From NCBI RefSeq assembly GCF_001747105.1, contig NZ_MDGQ01000003.1, positions 310,001 to 374,000 on the forward strand: a DNA stretch of 64,000 nucleotides, read 5' to 3'. Position numbers and translations under genes: made by a program. Source of the DNA: Roseivirga misakiensis (GTDB lineage Bacteria; Bacteroidota; Bacteroidia; Cytophagales; Cyclobacteriaceae). Below, one piece after another: positions 8,683-18,410 of this stretch. Position 1 is the stretch's first letter. Each line of letters begins with the position of its first letter. The notes under the pieces were generated by a model. That model saw only the letters and a program-made list of their open reading frames with translations, had not been told where the DNA came from and did no database searches.

Positions 8683-10131
8683 TTGAAGCAACCAGAGTTT
8701 CGTGGAGCAAAGGTATTTGGCTTAATTTCCGGACCCGCCCTATTTATTCTAATCATACTATGGAGCCCCGAAACCGCATTGAATCCGCTGGCTTGGAAAG
8801 TAATCGCTAGTGCGGTTTGGATGGTCGTATGGTGGGTAACGGAAGCGGCACCAATAGCCGTAACAGCACTTCTACCCATAATATTGTTTCCGCTAACTGG
8901 TGTCTTTACAGTCGATGAAGCGACGGCGCCATATGCCAACAAAATCATTTTCCTATTTATGGGTGGGTTTCTACTGGGTTTGGCCATGGAACGTCACAAT
9001 CTTCATAAACGGATCGCCTTAAACCTTATTAAGCTTACAGGCACAAACCCTAACGGCATAATTTTAGGGTTCATGGTTACAACTGCATTTATTTCAATGT
9101 GGATTAGTAATACTGCTACAACAGTGATGATGTTACCAATAGCTATTTCCATTACCAACCTTTTGGGAATCAATAATGAATCAGGCAAGGGGCAAAAAAG
9201 GTTTGCCCTTTCCTTAATGCTGGGTATCGCTTACGCAGCAAATATTGGCGGTACAGCCACAATCATCGGTACGCCGCCCAATGTAGCCTGGGTTGGGTTT
9301 ATGAACGATATGCTGGGCGTTGAAGTGACATTTGCCAAATATTTGACGGTGGGCCTCCCCATTTGTCTTATCATGCTCACGATCACTTACCTTTTAATCA
9401 CCAGGGTTTTATACCCTAGCAAATTAGATCGATTATCAGAATCTTCTCAGGTAATAGAAGACCAACTCATTGCACTTGGTCAAATTAGTAAAGCTGAAAA
9501 GAGAGTCGCTATCATTTTTGTATCGACTGCTTTGGCTTGGATACTTAGAGGTAGTATTAACAACTGGTTCGATACTAATCTATTAAACGATTCGATTATC
9601 GCCATGGCAGGAGGCATTTTGATGTTCATAACACCTTTGAACATCAAGAAAGGGCAGTACTTAATGGAATGGGAATACACTTCAAAACTACCTTGGGGAA
9701 TACTCCTGTTGTTTGGTGGCGGACTCACCTTGGCTAAGGCAATGGAAAAGTCGGACATCGTGCAAATAGTCGGAGAATCAATAGCTGGAAATGGAGACAT
9801 CAATACCATTTTGCTAGTTGCAGGTCTGATTGCTTTTATGCTATTTATGACTGAGTTAATGAGCAATGTAGCTCTAACAGTCATTTTTATTCCTGTGGTC
9901 ATTGGTATATCTATAAGCTTAAAAATTAACCCGATGTACCTTACCATGCCCGTTACCCTGGCAGCTAGTTATGCCTTTATGATGCCTATCTCTACCCCTC
10001 CAAATGCTATTGTATTCTCGAGCGGAATGGTAAGAATCAAGGATATGATGAGAGCTGGTATCCTATTGAATGTAATTGCCATCCTGCTATTGGTGATCTT
10101 ATCGCAAACCCTCATTCCTGCCATTTATTAA
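8683..10131 (+). CDS. SLC13 / DASS family sodium-coupled anion transporter
   Basis: This 482-residue inner-membrane protein has about a dozen hydrophobic segments and both family substrate/sodium signatures: SNTATTVMMLP and IGGTATIIGTPPN in the first half, and MSNVALTV and ISTPPNAIVF in the second. DASS proteins import di- or tricarboxylates, sulfate or related anions with sodium; dicarboxylate is the usual guess but is not proven here. The start is TTG 8683: an in-frame stop lies at 8656 and no ATG is available before the first conserved segment. The next gene starts one base after its stop. Confidence 0.92.
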   Translation: MKQPEFRGAKVFGLISGPALFILIILWSPETALNPLAWKVIASAVWMVVWWVTEAAPIAVTALLPIILFPLTGVFTVDEATAPYANKIIFLFMGGFLLGLAMERHNLHKRIALNLIKLTGTNPNGIILGFMVTTAFISMWISNTATTVMMLPIAISITNLLGINNESGKGQKRFALSLMLGIAYAANIGGTATIIGTPPNVAWVGFMNDMLGVEVTFAKYLTVGLPICLIMLTITYLLITRVLYPSKLDRLSESSQVIEDQLIALGQISKAEKRVAIIFVSTALAWILRGSINNWFDTNLLNDSIIAMAGGILMFITPLNIKKGQYLMEWEYTSKLPWGILLLFGGGLTLAKAMEKSDIVQIVGESIAGNGDINTILLVAGLIAFMLFMTELMSNVALTVIFIPVVIGISISLKINPMYLTMPVTLAASYAFMMPISTPPNAIVFSSGMVRIKDMMRAGILLNVIAILLLVILSQTLIPAIY

Positions 10132-10132
10132 T

Positions 10133-10861
10133 ATGAAAGAATCAGCGCTACACTTCGACCAGATAGTACAAGATCGTAGGTCGGTTCGTATTTATGATTC
10201 CGATGCATTCTTTGACCATGACGCTGTAAAAAGAAGTATTGAGCGCGGTATTTTGGCGCCTAACAGCAGTAACATGCAACTGTGGGAATTCTACCGTATT
10301 AAATCACCTGAGGCGTTGAAAAAAGTAGCTTGGATGTGTATGAACCAAAAAGCTGCCAAAACTGCAAGAGAATTAGTGGTGGTAGTGGGGAGAAGAGACC
10401 TTTGGAAAAAACGTCAAGAAGCATTGGTAGCAGAAATGGAGCGAGTTTATCCAGATGCGGCATCGAAACCTGCGAAACGAGCCATGAACTACTATAAAAA
10501 TCTAATCCCAAAGTACTATTGGACAGACTGGTTGGACCTTTGGGGTATTGGTAAAAAGATTTTTTTCTTTTTTGCTGGCTTGAAAGGCCCAATGGTAAGG
10601 CATGGCAATAGAGCCGATATTAGAATCTCTGTTCACAAAAGCGCTGCGCTGGCAGCTCAGAATTTTATGATGAGCATGAAGGCCGAAGGCTATGACACTT
10701 GCCCCATGGAAGGTATGGACGCCAAACGAATAAAAAGCTTCTTGAAATTACCTAGAAAAGCCGAAGTAGTAATGGTGATTGGATGTGGGCCTGCCGCTGA
10801 AGACGGTATCTATTCCGGTAGGTTCAGAATACCCAATGAAGAAGTCATTTTCGAGGTATAA
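10133..10861 (+). CDS. Nitroreductase family protein
   Basis: The 242-residue protein opens with the classic flavin-binding pattern RRSVRIYD near residue 14 and APNSSNMQLWEFY near 41, and ends with VMVIGCGPAAEDGIYSGRFR. Members use FMN and NAD(P)H to reduce nitro compounds, quinones or related substrates. A central segment (about residues 115-160, including a Phe-rich stretch) is longer than in minimal nitroreductases. The gene begins one base after the SLC13 stop (TAATATG), so the two form an operon; a shared substrate is possible but not shown. It converges on the next gene with a 2-base gap. Confidence 0.85.
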   Translation: MKESALHFDQIVQDRRSVRIYDSDAFFDHDAVKRSIERGILAPNSSNMQLWEFYRIKSPEALKKVAWMCMNQKAAKTARELVVVVGRRDLWKKRQEALVAEMERVYPDAASKPAKRAMNYYKNLIPKYYWTDWLDLWGIGKKIFFFFAGLKGPMVRHGNRADIRISVHKSAALAAQNFMMSMKAEGYDTCPMEGMDAKRIKSFLKLPRKAEVVMVIGCGPAAEDGIYSGRFRIPNEEVIFEV

Positions 10862-10863
10862 CC

Positions 10864-11223
10864 CTACTTTTTCTTCTTCATTACTGTAAAGGTCTGTTGC
10901 TTCAAGTGAAACGGTATAACGTGTGAGCCCCATTCAATAAATGGCATACAAATTAGGGTACTATTGAAGTAATATTCTCCCATGTTATACTCTTTAAATT
11001 CGTAGTCCTTGAGAAATGACAAATCGAAAGTCTGAAGATTCGCCTTTTGTAAAGTCTGCACTTTTTTAACATCTACTTTTAATAGTGTCGGCGTGGCTTT
11101 TTCGAATTTAAACTGATGCGTTTTAACAGGAGTATCGGCCTTAGCTAAATTGTCGTTGGATGTTTGACCCAATAACAAGCCGGATGAAAGAAATAATAAG
11201 GCAAGTGTTTTTAAAAGCTTCAT
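10864..11223 (-). CDS. Small secreted protein of unknown function
   Basis: The 119-residue product has a clear Sec signal peptide (MKLLKTLALLFLSSGLLLGQ) and a mature part of about 95 residues rich in Lys and Phe, ending in KKKK. I recognise no domain. The codon pattern and signal peptide support a real gene. It converges with the nitroreductase gene, and a 114-base gap separates it from the peptidase gene upstream. Confidence 0.65.
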   Translation of the reverse strand: MKLLKTLALLFLSSGLLLGQTSNDNLAKADTPVKTHQFKFEKATPTLLKVDVKKVQTLQKANLQTFDLSFLKDYEFKEYNMGEYYFNSTLICMPFIEWGSHVIPFHLKQQTFTVMKKKK

Positions 11224-11337
11224 AGTTCATGATTTTGATTAAAAACTAAATTCAGTTCTCCTTCAGGCTACTTTCTTACCCGTCAGACTCCTTTTAATCA
11301 ACGCTTTACGAGCGAATTGGTTTACCTCAAAAGAGTT

Positions 11338-12990
11338 TTATTTCTTTCGCATGCTCATATCTGTATCTCGTTTCGCCTTAAACTCCGACCCCTCATTCCA
11401 TTGTGGGAAATAAGTTTCATTAGCCAGTTTATAACCTACGTTGAATAGCAATTGCGCGTCTAAAGCAATTCCTTTCAAATCCCATTCTTCTGGTATGTAA
11501 TTGTCCAAAGGCATATGGTATCGAACAGAAAGGTATTCTTGGGTCTTTTCTTCAATAAAATCTACCCCTTTATCCATAGACTCATAAGAACCTGAAGCGT
11601 AAAGAGCAGGTATACCGATTTTCGCAAAGTTGAAGTGATCTGATCGGAAGAAATAACCTTTTCCTGGGTCTGGATCTGGAATCACATATCTCCCTTGTTT
11701 TTTTGCTTCTGCCGTGGCATAATTGTCCAATTCCGACTGACCATAGCCTGTAATTGTTAAGTCCTTCATTTCACCATAAGCAGGCAAACCATCGATATTG
11801 ATATTCGCCACGGATTGGTTCGGAGGGAAAATTGGGTTTTGGCCATAATATGCCGACCCTAGTAGTCCTTGCTCTTCTGCAGTTACAAAAAGAAATACTA
11901 CAGATCTTTCAGGTTTGGTTTCCAGATTGGCAAAGGCCTCAGCGATAGCTAAAATACCAGTTACACCAGTAGCATTATCGTGCGCACCATTGTATATAGA
12001 ATCTCCATCAACTGGGGCACCAACACCTAAATGATCCCAGTGGCCAGAATAAATAATATACTCATCTGGTCTTTTGCTCCCTTCAATCATTGCCACGACA
12101 TTTCTAGACATGTCTTTCTTTATTTCATTCACCACCCCTCCACTGAATTTCATATTCATATCTACAGGCTTAAAATCTTTATTTCTGGCCATTTCAGAGT
12201 AGTTCTTAATGCCAGCGCTTTGGAATAATTTTACAGCAGAGCTTCTGGTAATCCAACCCTGCAAGGCACAGGTATATGGAGGATTTGGATCGTCGAGGTT
12301 TAGTTTGGCACCCGTCCAAGAGCTTTCGACTACTAACCAAGGATAGCCTGCTGGAACAGTTTCATGAACGATCAGCACTGCAGCTGCTCCTTGTCTTGCG
12401 GCCTCTTCATATTTATAAGTCCACCGACCATAATAAGTCATTTCATCTCCTTTAAAAAGTGTGCTATCACCAGACCCAAAACCAGGATCATTCACCAAAA
12501 CGATCACAGTTTTGCCCGTAACATCCATACCTTCATAGTCATTCCAGCCATATTCAGGGGCTACAATTCCATATCCAGCAAAAACGACGTTTGACTGAAA
12601 AACTTGCGCCATTTCCTCGACTTGCTGAGTGTAAATAACTGCCTCACTTCCAGTTTTAAACCGAAATCTATCTTCAGAATCATTTACATCAAACACTACG
12701 TTGGGCGACTGTTTTCCTTTGATTTCTACTAACGGCACGTCTTGAAAATAACTATCACCATTTCCCGGTTTTAGTCCCATTGCCCTTAATTCCGACTCCA
12801 GATAATAAATGGTTTTCTCTTCACCTTCTGTAAAGGGCTTCCTACCCATAAAATCATCAGAAGCAAGGATTTCCATATGCCTTGCGATGGTCAACGTATC
12901 AATATTTACGTCCACCGTAGGCGTATCAGGGCTTGACTGACAGCTGGCGATGACAAGTAAAACAGCAAGGCAACCTAAAAATTTCTTCAT
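11338..12990 (-). CDS. M28 family metallopeptidase lipoprotein with PA domain
   Basis: The protein (550 residues from ATG 12990) starts with a lipoprotein signal, KKFLGCLAVLLVIASC, giving an exported, membrane-tethered enzyme. A PA (protease-associated) insert spans about residues 130-270. The M28 catalytic domain follows, with metal ligands visible in GHWDHLG, GAHDNATGV, TAEEQGLLGS (Glu pair), NINIDG and SDHFNF. M28 enzymes are co-catalytic zinc aminopeptidases or carboxypeptidases. An earlier ATG at 12999 would add Met-Cys-Val; I preferred 12990 as it gives a normal lipoprotein signal. Divergent from the next gene. Confidence 0.92.
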   Translation of the reverse strand: MKKFLGCLAVLLVIASCQSSPDTPTVDVNIDTLTIARHMEILASDDFMGRKPFTEGEEKTIYYLESELRAMGLKPGNGDSYFQDVPLVEIKGKQSPNVVFDVNDSEDRFRFKTGSEAVIYTQQVEEMAQVFQSNVVFAGYGIVAPEYGWNDYEGMDVTGKTVIVLVNDPGFGSGDSTLFKGDEMTYYGRWTYKYEEAARQGAAAVLIVHETVPAGYPWLVVESSWTGAKLNLDDPNPPYTCALQGWITRSSAVKLFQSAGIKNYSEMARNKDFKPVDMNMKFSGGVVNEIKKDMSRNVVAMIEGSKRPDEYIIYSGHWDHLGVGAPVDGDSIYNGAHDNATGVTGILAIAEAFANLETKPERSVVFLFVTAEEQGLLGSAYYGQNPIFPPNQSVANINIDGLPAYGEMKDLTITGYGQSELDNYATAEAKKQGRYVIPDPDPGKGYFFRSDHFNFAKIGIPALYASGSYESMDKGVDFIEEKTQEYLSVRYHMPLDNYIPEEWDLKGIALDAQLLFNVGYKLANETYFPQWNEGSEFKAKRDTDMSMRKK

Positions 12991-13073
12991 GACACACATT
13001 TAAAAGCAAACGAAGATATATATTTTTTGAGGTTTAGTTTCGTAATCTTCACCTAAGACTATAGTTTTATGTT

Positions 13074-13829
13074 ATGAAGCGACGTATTTCTGCACTTAGT
13101 TTAATGCTCACCTTTGTCTCAGCGACCATTTTTGGGCAAAGTTATTCCGATATCGCGAATTTGAAGACAGGCGACTATGATGCTTCTGCTGCGCCAGTTG
13201 TTGGTTTATGGGAAGTTTTGGAAGTTATAGTCGGAGACGAAAAACTTACACCTACTGCCAAATGGTTTCATCTCCTCTCCGATGGCTCAATGACAAGTGG
13301 AAATGGTTGGGTACAGAATTTCGACGGAAGTTTCAATTATGATCGTGACACTAAAAAGCTTTTACAGGCAAGCCAAGGTACAGTCGACGAATTTGGTGCT
13401 TTTGATGTGACCATAACTAAGGATGGCATGGTTTGGAAGCGGCTAGAAATGGAAACCCCGGTAAAAGTGACTCTCAAAAAAGTTGATAAAAAACCATTGG
13501 CTCCGTGGGATATAATTATCGGTAACTGGGAGGTGGAAGAGCAGACTATTAATTCAAATAAAGACGATCATGCGCCTGAGGATAACTTTGTGAATTTTTC
13601 GGCGATCTATTTTGGCTGGGATAGGCGTTTTAAAAAGTACGATGAAACTGGAAAGCGGATTGAGACAGGAATTTGGCATATAGAAGCGCATTCCAACTGG
13701 ATATGGTTAATTAGTGATAAAGACAACACTAAGACTGGGTTCGACCTTGATCTTTCAACAAAATCGCTTAAGCTTGAACATAAGACTGAACTACAGACGC
13801 TAAAGATTAAGCTGTTAAGGGATAAATGA
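13074..13829 (+). CDS. Secreted protein with two lipocalin-like repeats
   Basis: The 251-residue protein has a signal peptide (RISALSLMLTFVSATIFG). The rest looks like two tandem copies of one unit: the first begins VGLWEVLEV (near residue 47) and contains LLSDGSMTSGNGW, the second begins IGNWEVEEQ (near 157) and contains RRFKKYDETGKRIETGIW. Both have the Gly-x-Trp start and Gly-x-Trp in the middle common in small lipocalin-like barrels. No partner or ligand can be named. It is transcribed divergently from the peptidase gene and ends 16 bases before the rarA stop. Confidence 0.72.
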   Translation: MKRRISALSLMLTFVSATIFGQSYSDIANLKTGDYDASAAPVVGLWEVLEVIVGDEKLTPTAKWFHLLSDGSMTSGNGWVQNFDGSFNYDRDTKKLLQASQGTVDEFGAFDVTITKDGMVWKRLEMETPVKVTLKKVDKKPLAPWDIIIGNWEVEEQTINSNKDDHAPEDNFVNFSAIYFGWDRRFKKYDETGKRIETGIWHIEAHSNWIWLISDKDNTKTGFDLDLSTKSLKLEHKTELQTLKIKLLRDK

Positions 13830-13845
13830 GGAGATTATCCAAATT

Positions 13846-15114
13846 CTAATACCCATACTTCTCTTTCCACATAGCTTTTAAACGCTTCCTCATTTCCTCT
13901 TCACGGGCGTTCTTACCGGGGTCGTAAAGCGTCGTTCCTTTAATCTCATCTGGCAAGAATTCTTGATTGACAAAGTTTCCCGGAAAGTCGTGAGAGTACT
14001 TATAGCCTTTTCCATAACCCTCCTCTTTCATCAGTTTAGTTGGCGCATTTCTTATGGGTAAGGGCACAGGCAAATCACCAGTTTTCTGTACTAAGTTCTG
14101 TGCATGATTAATGGCCATATAAGCCGCGTTACTCTTAGGAGAAGATGCCAAGTAGGTTACAGCTTGCGAAAGAATGATTCTTCCTTCTGGATAACCAATC
14201 ATATTTACTGCTTGAAAAGCATTAGTCGCGATAACCAAAGCAGTTGGATTTGCATTGCCAATATCTTCCGATGCTAAAATGACCAATCGGCGAGCAATAA
14301 ACTTAACGTCTTCCCCACCCTCAATCATTCTAGCCAAATAATAAACGGCCGCGTTGGGATCGCTACCCCTGATAGACTTTATGAATGCCGAAATAATATC
14401 GTAGTGCTGATCACCTGATTTGTCATAAGTGGCAACTCTCTGCTGTGCAATATTGATGACTTGCTCATCGGTAACCGTGACTTTATCCCCACCGATATTT
14501 TCAACAACCAAATCCAGTAAATTAAGGAGCTTACGGGCATCACCTCCAGAGATATTGAAGAGTGCTTGAGTCTCTTTTAAGGTGACCTTTTTCTTGTTAA
14601 GAATATCATCCTTTTCTAAAGCCACTTCTACCAATCGTGTCAAGTCTTCTTTCGATAGATTCTTAAGCGTGTAAACCTGTGATCTGGATAAAAGAGCCGA
14701 ATTCACTTCAAAAGATGGGTTCTCGGTTGTAGCTCCAATTAAAGTAATATCACCCTTTTCAACAGCACCCAACAGTGCATCTTGCTGGCCTTTGTTGAAC
14801 CGATGAATCTCATCAATAAAAAGGATAGTGTTCGATTGAAATTTGGCACGTTGGATCACATCTCTGATTTCTTTTACCCCCGAACTAATCGCGCTTAGGG
14901 TAAAAAAGGGTGCTTTGACAGCATTCGCAATAATATTTGCGATGGTGGTTTTTCCTACACCCGGAGGTCCCCAGAGTATCATAGATGGAATACTCCCAGA
15001 CTCGATGGCGCGCCGAAGAACGCCATTTTTACCTACCAAATGTTCCTGACCAATTAAGTCGTCGAGCAATTGAGGTCGGGTACGTTCTGCCAGAGGTTTT
15101 GAGGAGAAATCCAT
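13846..15114 (-). CDS. rarA: Replication-associated recombination protein A (AAA+ ATPase)
   Basis: RarA (MgsA) is a homotetrameric AAA+ ATPase, related to clamp-loader proteins, that acts at stalled replication forks. The 422-residue product has all the motifs: Walker A GPPGVGKT (49-56), Walker [10 protein letters not shown] (98-106), sensor 1 GATTENPS (127-134), and the C-terminal tetramerisation region with [19 protein letters not shown] and the ending [20 protein letters not shown]. Length is typical. The gene is single and ends facing the preceding gene. Confidence 0.96.
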   Translation of the reverse strand: MDFSSKPLAERTRPQLLDDLIGQEHLVGKNGVLRRAIESGSIPSMILWGPPGVGKTTIANIIANAVKAPFFTLSAISSGVKEIRDVIQRAKFQSNTILFIDEIHRFNKGQQDALLGAVEKGDITLIGATTENPSFEVNSALLSRSQVYTLKNLSKEDLTRLVEVALEKDDILNKKKVTLKETQALFNISGGDARKLLNLLDLVVENIGGDKVTVTDEQVINIAQQRVATYDKSGDQHYDIISAFIKSIRGSDPNAAVYYLARMIEGGEDVKFIARRLVILASEDIGNANPTALVIATNAFQAVNMIGYPEGRIILSQAVTYLASSPKSNAAYMAINHAQNLVQKTGDLPVPLPIRNAPTKLMKEEGYGKGYKYSHDFPGNFVNQEFLPDEIKGTTLYDPGKNAREEEMRKRLKAMWKEKYGY

Positions 15115-15187
15115 TCCATGAAATTAGGAATGTTGGCGTAGAAATACTGAGCGATGAACAAGAATTCATCGCTCAGCACATAAAAAT

Positions 15188-17872
15188 TTATTCTCTTTGA
15201 AGTAGCCTGATAGGGTTAACTTTTGAAGCCGCGATAGTTTTTATGCTTACACTGGCCAAACTGATCAGTAGAATGGATAAACTAGGTCCCAGAATTAAAA
15301 CTAGCCCGACCGATATTCTGTAAGGGAAAGACGCTAACCAATTCTCAACTGCCCAAAGTGATAATGGTGTGGCAACAACTGAAGCTAACAAGACAAGGAT
15401 GAGGAAATCTCGGTTTAAATGATTCACGATACTCGATGCCTTCGCCCCTAAGACTTTACGTATACCGATCTCTTTACTACGAGAAACCGTGATAAAAGAA
15501 GAAAGACTGTAGAGCCCTATACTCGCGATCAGTATAGCGATAATCGCAAAGAAACCGAATGACCTTCCAAATCGCCCTTCCTGCTCATAATTTTGAATGA
15601 AATGAGCATCTAAAAAGAAATAGTCGAATGGATTTCCTGGGAATACTTGATTAAAAATAGTCTCTATCTCAGCCAAATTCTGCCTTAAATCTCCACCCGC
15701 TAGCTTTATCATATGATAATCCAAACCTCTACTTCTAGTACTGACAATCATGGGTACGACAGCATTTTTGAGATTGGTATGGTGATAATCGGAAATAACA
15801 CCAACTACATTGACCCATTCATTCCCATCATAAATGCGTTTATCAATCGCATCCTCAGCATTTGCCAAACCCAAAGCTGCAACCGCAGATTCGTTCAAAA
15901 TCGCTGACTTTTCATCACTTAATGCATTTCTAAAATCTCGGCCCGCCACAAATGGTATGTCAAGCAAATCGAAATAATCAAACTCCACATAAATTGCCCG
16001 CGCCTCAATTTCATTTTCTTCAACCTCTGTCAGGTTAATGTCTTTACCCTTTCTCAAGTTACTTCCAGGAAGCGCATCCGTAACAGCATAGTTTCTAACA
16101 GCAGATTTCTCAGTCAATAAAGACTTGAATAAAGTCTTATAATCTCTATCGTCATCAGGCATCATATTTAAATTACCGGGCTCCGCAATCACTAAAACTT
16201 GCTCCGGGTCCATCCCCAAATCATTATTAATCATATAATCGACCTGTTTTACGATAGCGAGTAAACCTGTAATAAGGAAAACCGATATACTAGCTTGAAG
16301 TATGACGAGACCTTTTCTGACGACCAACCCATTAGTGGATGTTTTGAATACACCTTTTAAAACGGTTACAGGTTTGAATCCTGATAAAACCAACGCAGGA
16401 TATACACCCGCCAAAAGGCCAGAAAGGAGTACAATACCGCCTACAATGATTATAGCCTCTGGGTTATTAAAGAGGTGCCACTTTTCAGAAACAGGCAAGA
16501 AGTCATTAAAGTATGGGAAGGCAAGGTTAAAGAAAACCAAACCCAGCATGAAAGACAGAAATCCAATAAAAACCGATTCAAATAGAAATTGCCAAACCAA
16601 TTGTTTTCTAGTACCACCGAGCACTTTTCTCATACCCGTTTCTTTAGCTCGACCCAAAGCCGTGGCGGTCGTTAGGTTGATGAAATTAACCCAAGCAAGC
16701 ACCAGTACGAAAACACCCAAAATCAAAAGGATGTTAAGTTTTTCTAAATCAGCACCGGCTTTTAATTCTTCTCTGATCGTAGCCGAAGTATGAATCTGTT
16801 GGATAGGTTTTAAACCGATTTTGAATGAATAACCTGGATATGTGACTAGTTCATTAATATTAGTTTCCAACATAGACACGATTGAAGCTTGATCGGCCGC
16901 AGGTGTTAATTTCAGATAGGTTAAAAAATCATTACTCCCTCCCCAATCTTCTTCATATCGAAATTTGGCCGTCATATCTCTTCTCACATCGCGCGTGTAG
17001 AGCGTCTGAAAGGAGATTAGCATATCAAAAGCAAGGTGAGAGTCTCCTGGGTAATCTTCAAAAACACCTGTGACAGTTAGTACTTCGTGATTTCCATCGC
17101 CATCATCGTCATCGTAAATAATGGTTTTACCCATGGCAGAGGCTCCTTGGAAATACTTACGCTGCAAGGATTGAGAAATAATAACTTCGTTTGGTTGATC
17201 CAAAACATAGGCTGGGTTGCCTTCAATAAGGTTGAGATCCAATAGGCTTGGTGCATGCTGTGTGGCATGCATAATTCCGTTTTCATTGAAAGAATTCCGA
17301 CCGCTTTCATCCAAACTGATGACACAGTTATTATCACCACTAGTATTATAAAGCTTAAAATAATCTACTACTTGCGGAAAAAGCTCATAGGCACTTCTGC
17401 CCACAGGCGGAACACTTTCTGCTGTTTCAAAAACCGTAGTATTATCTTTTAAAAGAGTACTGTTGACGCGGTATAAATCAGCTGCGTGCTGATTAAAATT
17501 GTCGTAGTTTTTTTCAAAAGAGACGTATTGAAAAATGGCCAGAAAAACCATAAAACCACACGCTAAACCAAAAAGGTTGGTGGCAGTTTGAAATTTGTTT
17601 CGCTTAAATGAGCGAAGAGTGACCTTTAAAGAAATCATAGCTAAAAAATTAAGTTTGACCGTTGTTTTATTTTGTATTCGTATTAATCGAAGGGCCGAAA
17701 AAGCATCTAAAAAATAAAAGAAGGTGGCTATCGATTTTCCCCTTTCCTCTACTCTCCAGCAATAAACCTCATGAATATCACCAAGCACTTCTTCAGCGTA
17801 GCTCTTCCGACAAAATAGCTTTACCAGCCATTCCGCGAATTTCGAAGGTGCTATAGGTTCATTTGATTGCAT
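15188..17872 (-). CDS. FtsX-like ABC permease with PadR-linked N-terminal domain
   Basis: The 894-residue inner-membrane protein has an N-terminal cytoplasmic extension of about 75 residues (EVLGDIHEVYCWRVEERG) found in Bacteroidota permeases encoded next to PadR regulators. Then come a transmembrane helix, a large MacB-like periplasmic domain, three helices with the FtsX domain (about 380-490), a second helix and periplasmic domain, and a final three-helix FtsX domain (SKEIGIRKVLGAKASSIV). Such proteins act with an ATPase in exporting or sensing at the envelope, but no ATPase gene is nearby. Its start overlaps the PadR stop as TAATG. Confidence 0.9.
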   Translation of the reverse strand: MQSNEPIAPSKFAEWLVKLFCRKSYAEEVLGDIHEVYCWRVEERGKSIATFFYFLDAFSALRLIRIQNKTTVKLNFLAMISLKVTLRSFKRNKFQTATNLFGLACGFMVFLAIFQYVSFEKNYDNFNQHAADLYRVNSTLLKDNTTVFETAESVPPVGRSAYELFPQVVDYFKLYNTSGDNNCVISLDESGRNSFNENGIMHATQHAPSLLDLNLIEGNPAYVLDQPNEVIISQSLQRKYFQGASAMGKTIIYDDDDGDGNHEVLTVTGVFEDYPGDSHLAFDMLISFQTLYTRDVRRDMTAKFRYEEDWGGSNDFLTYLKLTPAADQASIVSMLETNINELVTYPGYSFKIGLKPIQQIHTSATIREELKAGADLEKLNILLILGVFVLVLAWVNFINLTTATALGRAKETGMRKVLGGTRKQLVWQFLFESVFIGFLSFMLGLVFFNLAFPYFNDFLPVSEKWHLFNNPEAIIIVGGIVLLSGLLAGVYPALVLSGFKPVTVLKGVFKTSTNGLVVRKGLVILQASISVFLITGLLAIVKQVDYMINNDLGMDPEQVLVIAEPGNLNMMPDDDRDYKTLFKSLLTEKSAVRNYAVTDALPGSNLRKGKDINLTEVEENEIEARAIYVEFDYFDLLDIPFVAGRDFRNALSDEKSAILNESAVAALGLANAEDAIDKRIYDGNEWVNVVGVISDYHHTNLKNAVVPMIVSTRSRGLDYHMIKLAGGDLRQNLAEIETIFNQVFPGNPFDYFFLDAHFIQNYEQEGRFGRSFGFFAIIAILIASIGLYSLSSFITVSRSKEIGIRKVLGAKASSIVNHLNRDFLILVLLASVVATPLSLWAVENWLASFPYRISVGLVLILGPSLSILLISLASVSIKTIAASKVNPIRLLQRE

Positions 17873-18189
17873 TAGGACATTTTAGGTACCATATCCCATA
17901 TTTGAGTTTTGGTTTTCACAGCTTCTTCAGCACTGTAGTAACCAAGTTCTGTGGCTTCATACATTACCTTACGCCTACCGCCTCTTTGTGCGGAAGGTTC
18001 CCCCGTGTAGGACTTCAGCATCTTCTTTTTCTCCAGGCGCTTTAAAACCATAACGACCGCCGGTAGCGTTATCGTTTTGTTTGTATGACCCTCGTAAAGC
18101 TTGACCAACTCCGCCCCATAAGAGGCTCTTTCTCTTAATACAAGCAAGAGAATCAACTCCTCAAGTGCTCCCAATGTCTGATTCATCAT
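17872..18189 (-). CDS. PadR family transcriptional regulator
   Basis: The 105-residue protein is a winged-helix PadR: LGALEELILLLVLRERASYGAELVKLYE opens helix 1, and VVMVLKRLEKKKMLKSY with RGGRRKVMYE forms the recognition helix and wing. It lacks the long C-terminal dimer helices of classical PadR, so it is of the short type. It is translationally coupled to the permease gene, so it probably regulates that operon. Inverted repeats occur in its upstream region (18205-18268). A paralogue lies at 35686. ATG 18189 and 18186 are both possible starts. Confidence 0.9.
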   Translation of the reverse strand: MMNQTLGALEELILLLVLRERASYGAELVKLYEGHTNKTITLPAVVMVLKRLEKKKMLKSYTGEPSAQRGGRRKVMYEATELGYYSAEEAVKTKTQIWDMVPKMS

Positions 18190-18204
18190 GATAGATTTTA
18201 ATTA

Positions 18205-18268
18205 CCTTAACGCAAGTATACAAAACATTTGTTAAGGATATAAAATAATTAACTAAATATTTGTTTAG
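18205..18268. promoter_or_regulatory. Candidate PadR operator region
   Basis: CCTTAAC (18205-18211) and GTTAAGG (18231-18237) form a 7-base inverted repeat 19 bases apart around a minus-strand TATACTTG, which resembles a -7 box. The right arm lies in AACATTTGTTAA (18224-18235), identical to a 12-base core upstream of the second padR gene. A further imperfect palindrome CTAAA-N6-TTTAG lies at 18253-18268. Confidence 0.45.
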
Positions 18269-18381
18269 GAAATAGAATATCGGGCTATGTTTTTAACCAA
18301 ACGATTCATTTTTAACCAATCCACTCCCGAGGAAATTCTTCCGCTCCCTTAAAAACCATCCTTAATCGATACATGGCGGCG

Positions 18382-18389
18382 TAAGTTTG
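18382..18389 (+). promoter_or_regulatory. -7 box of the alpha/beta hydrolase gene
   Basis: TAAGTTTG is a full match to TAnnTTTG, 21 bases before ATG 18411. It covers the TTG at 18387, so that codon is unlikely to be the start. No clear -33 box. Confidence 0.45.
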
Positions 18390-18410
18390 ATCAAACAAAA
18401 TTTTAAACTC

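Noticed and set aside
9480-9947. 155-codon open frame on the minus strand
   Set aside because: It lies wholly inside the SLC13 transporter gene and reads as its antisense; the transporter has conserved motifs throughout this span.
16302-16793. 163-codon open frame on the plus strand
   Set aside because: It is antisense to the first FtsX-like permease, which shows clear domain structure here.
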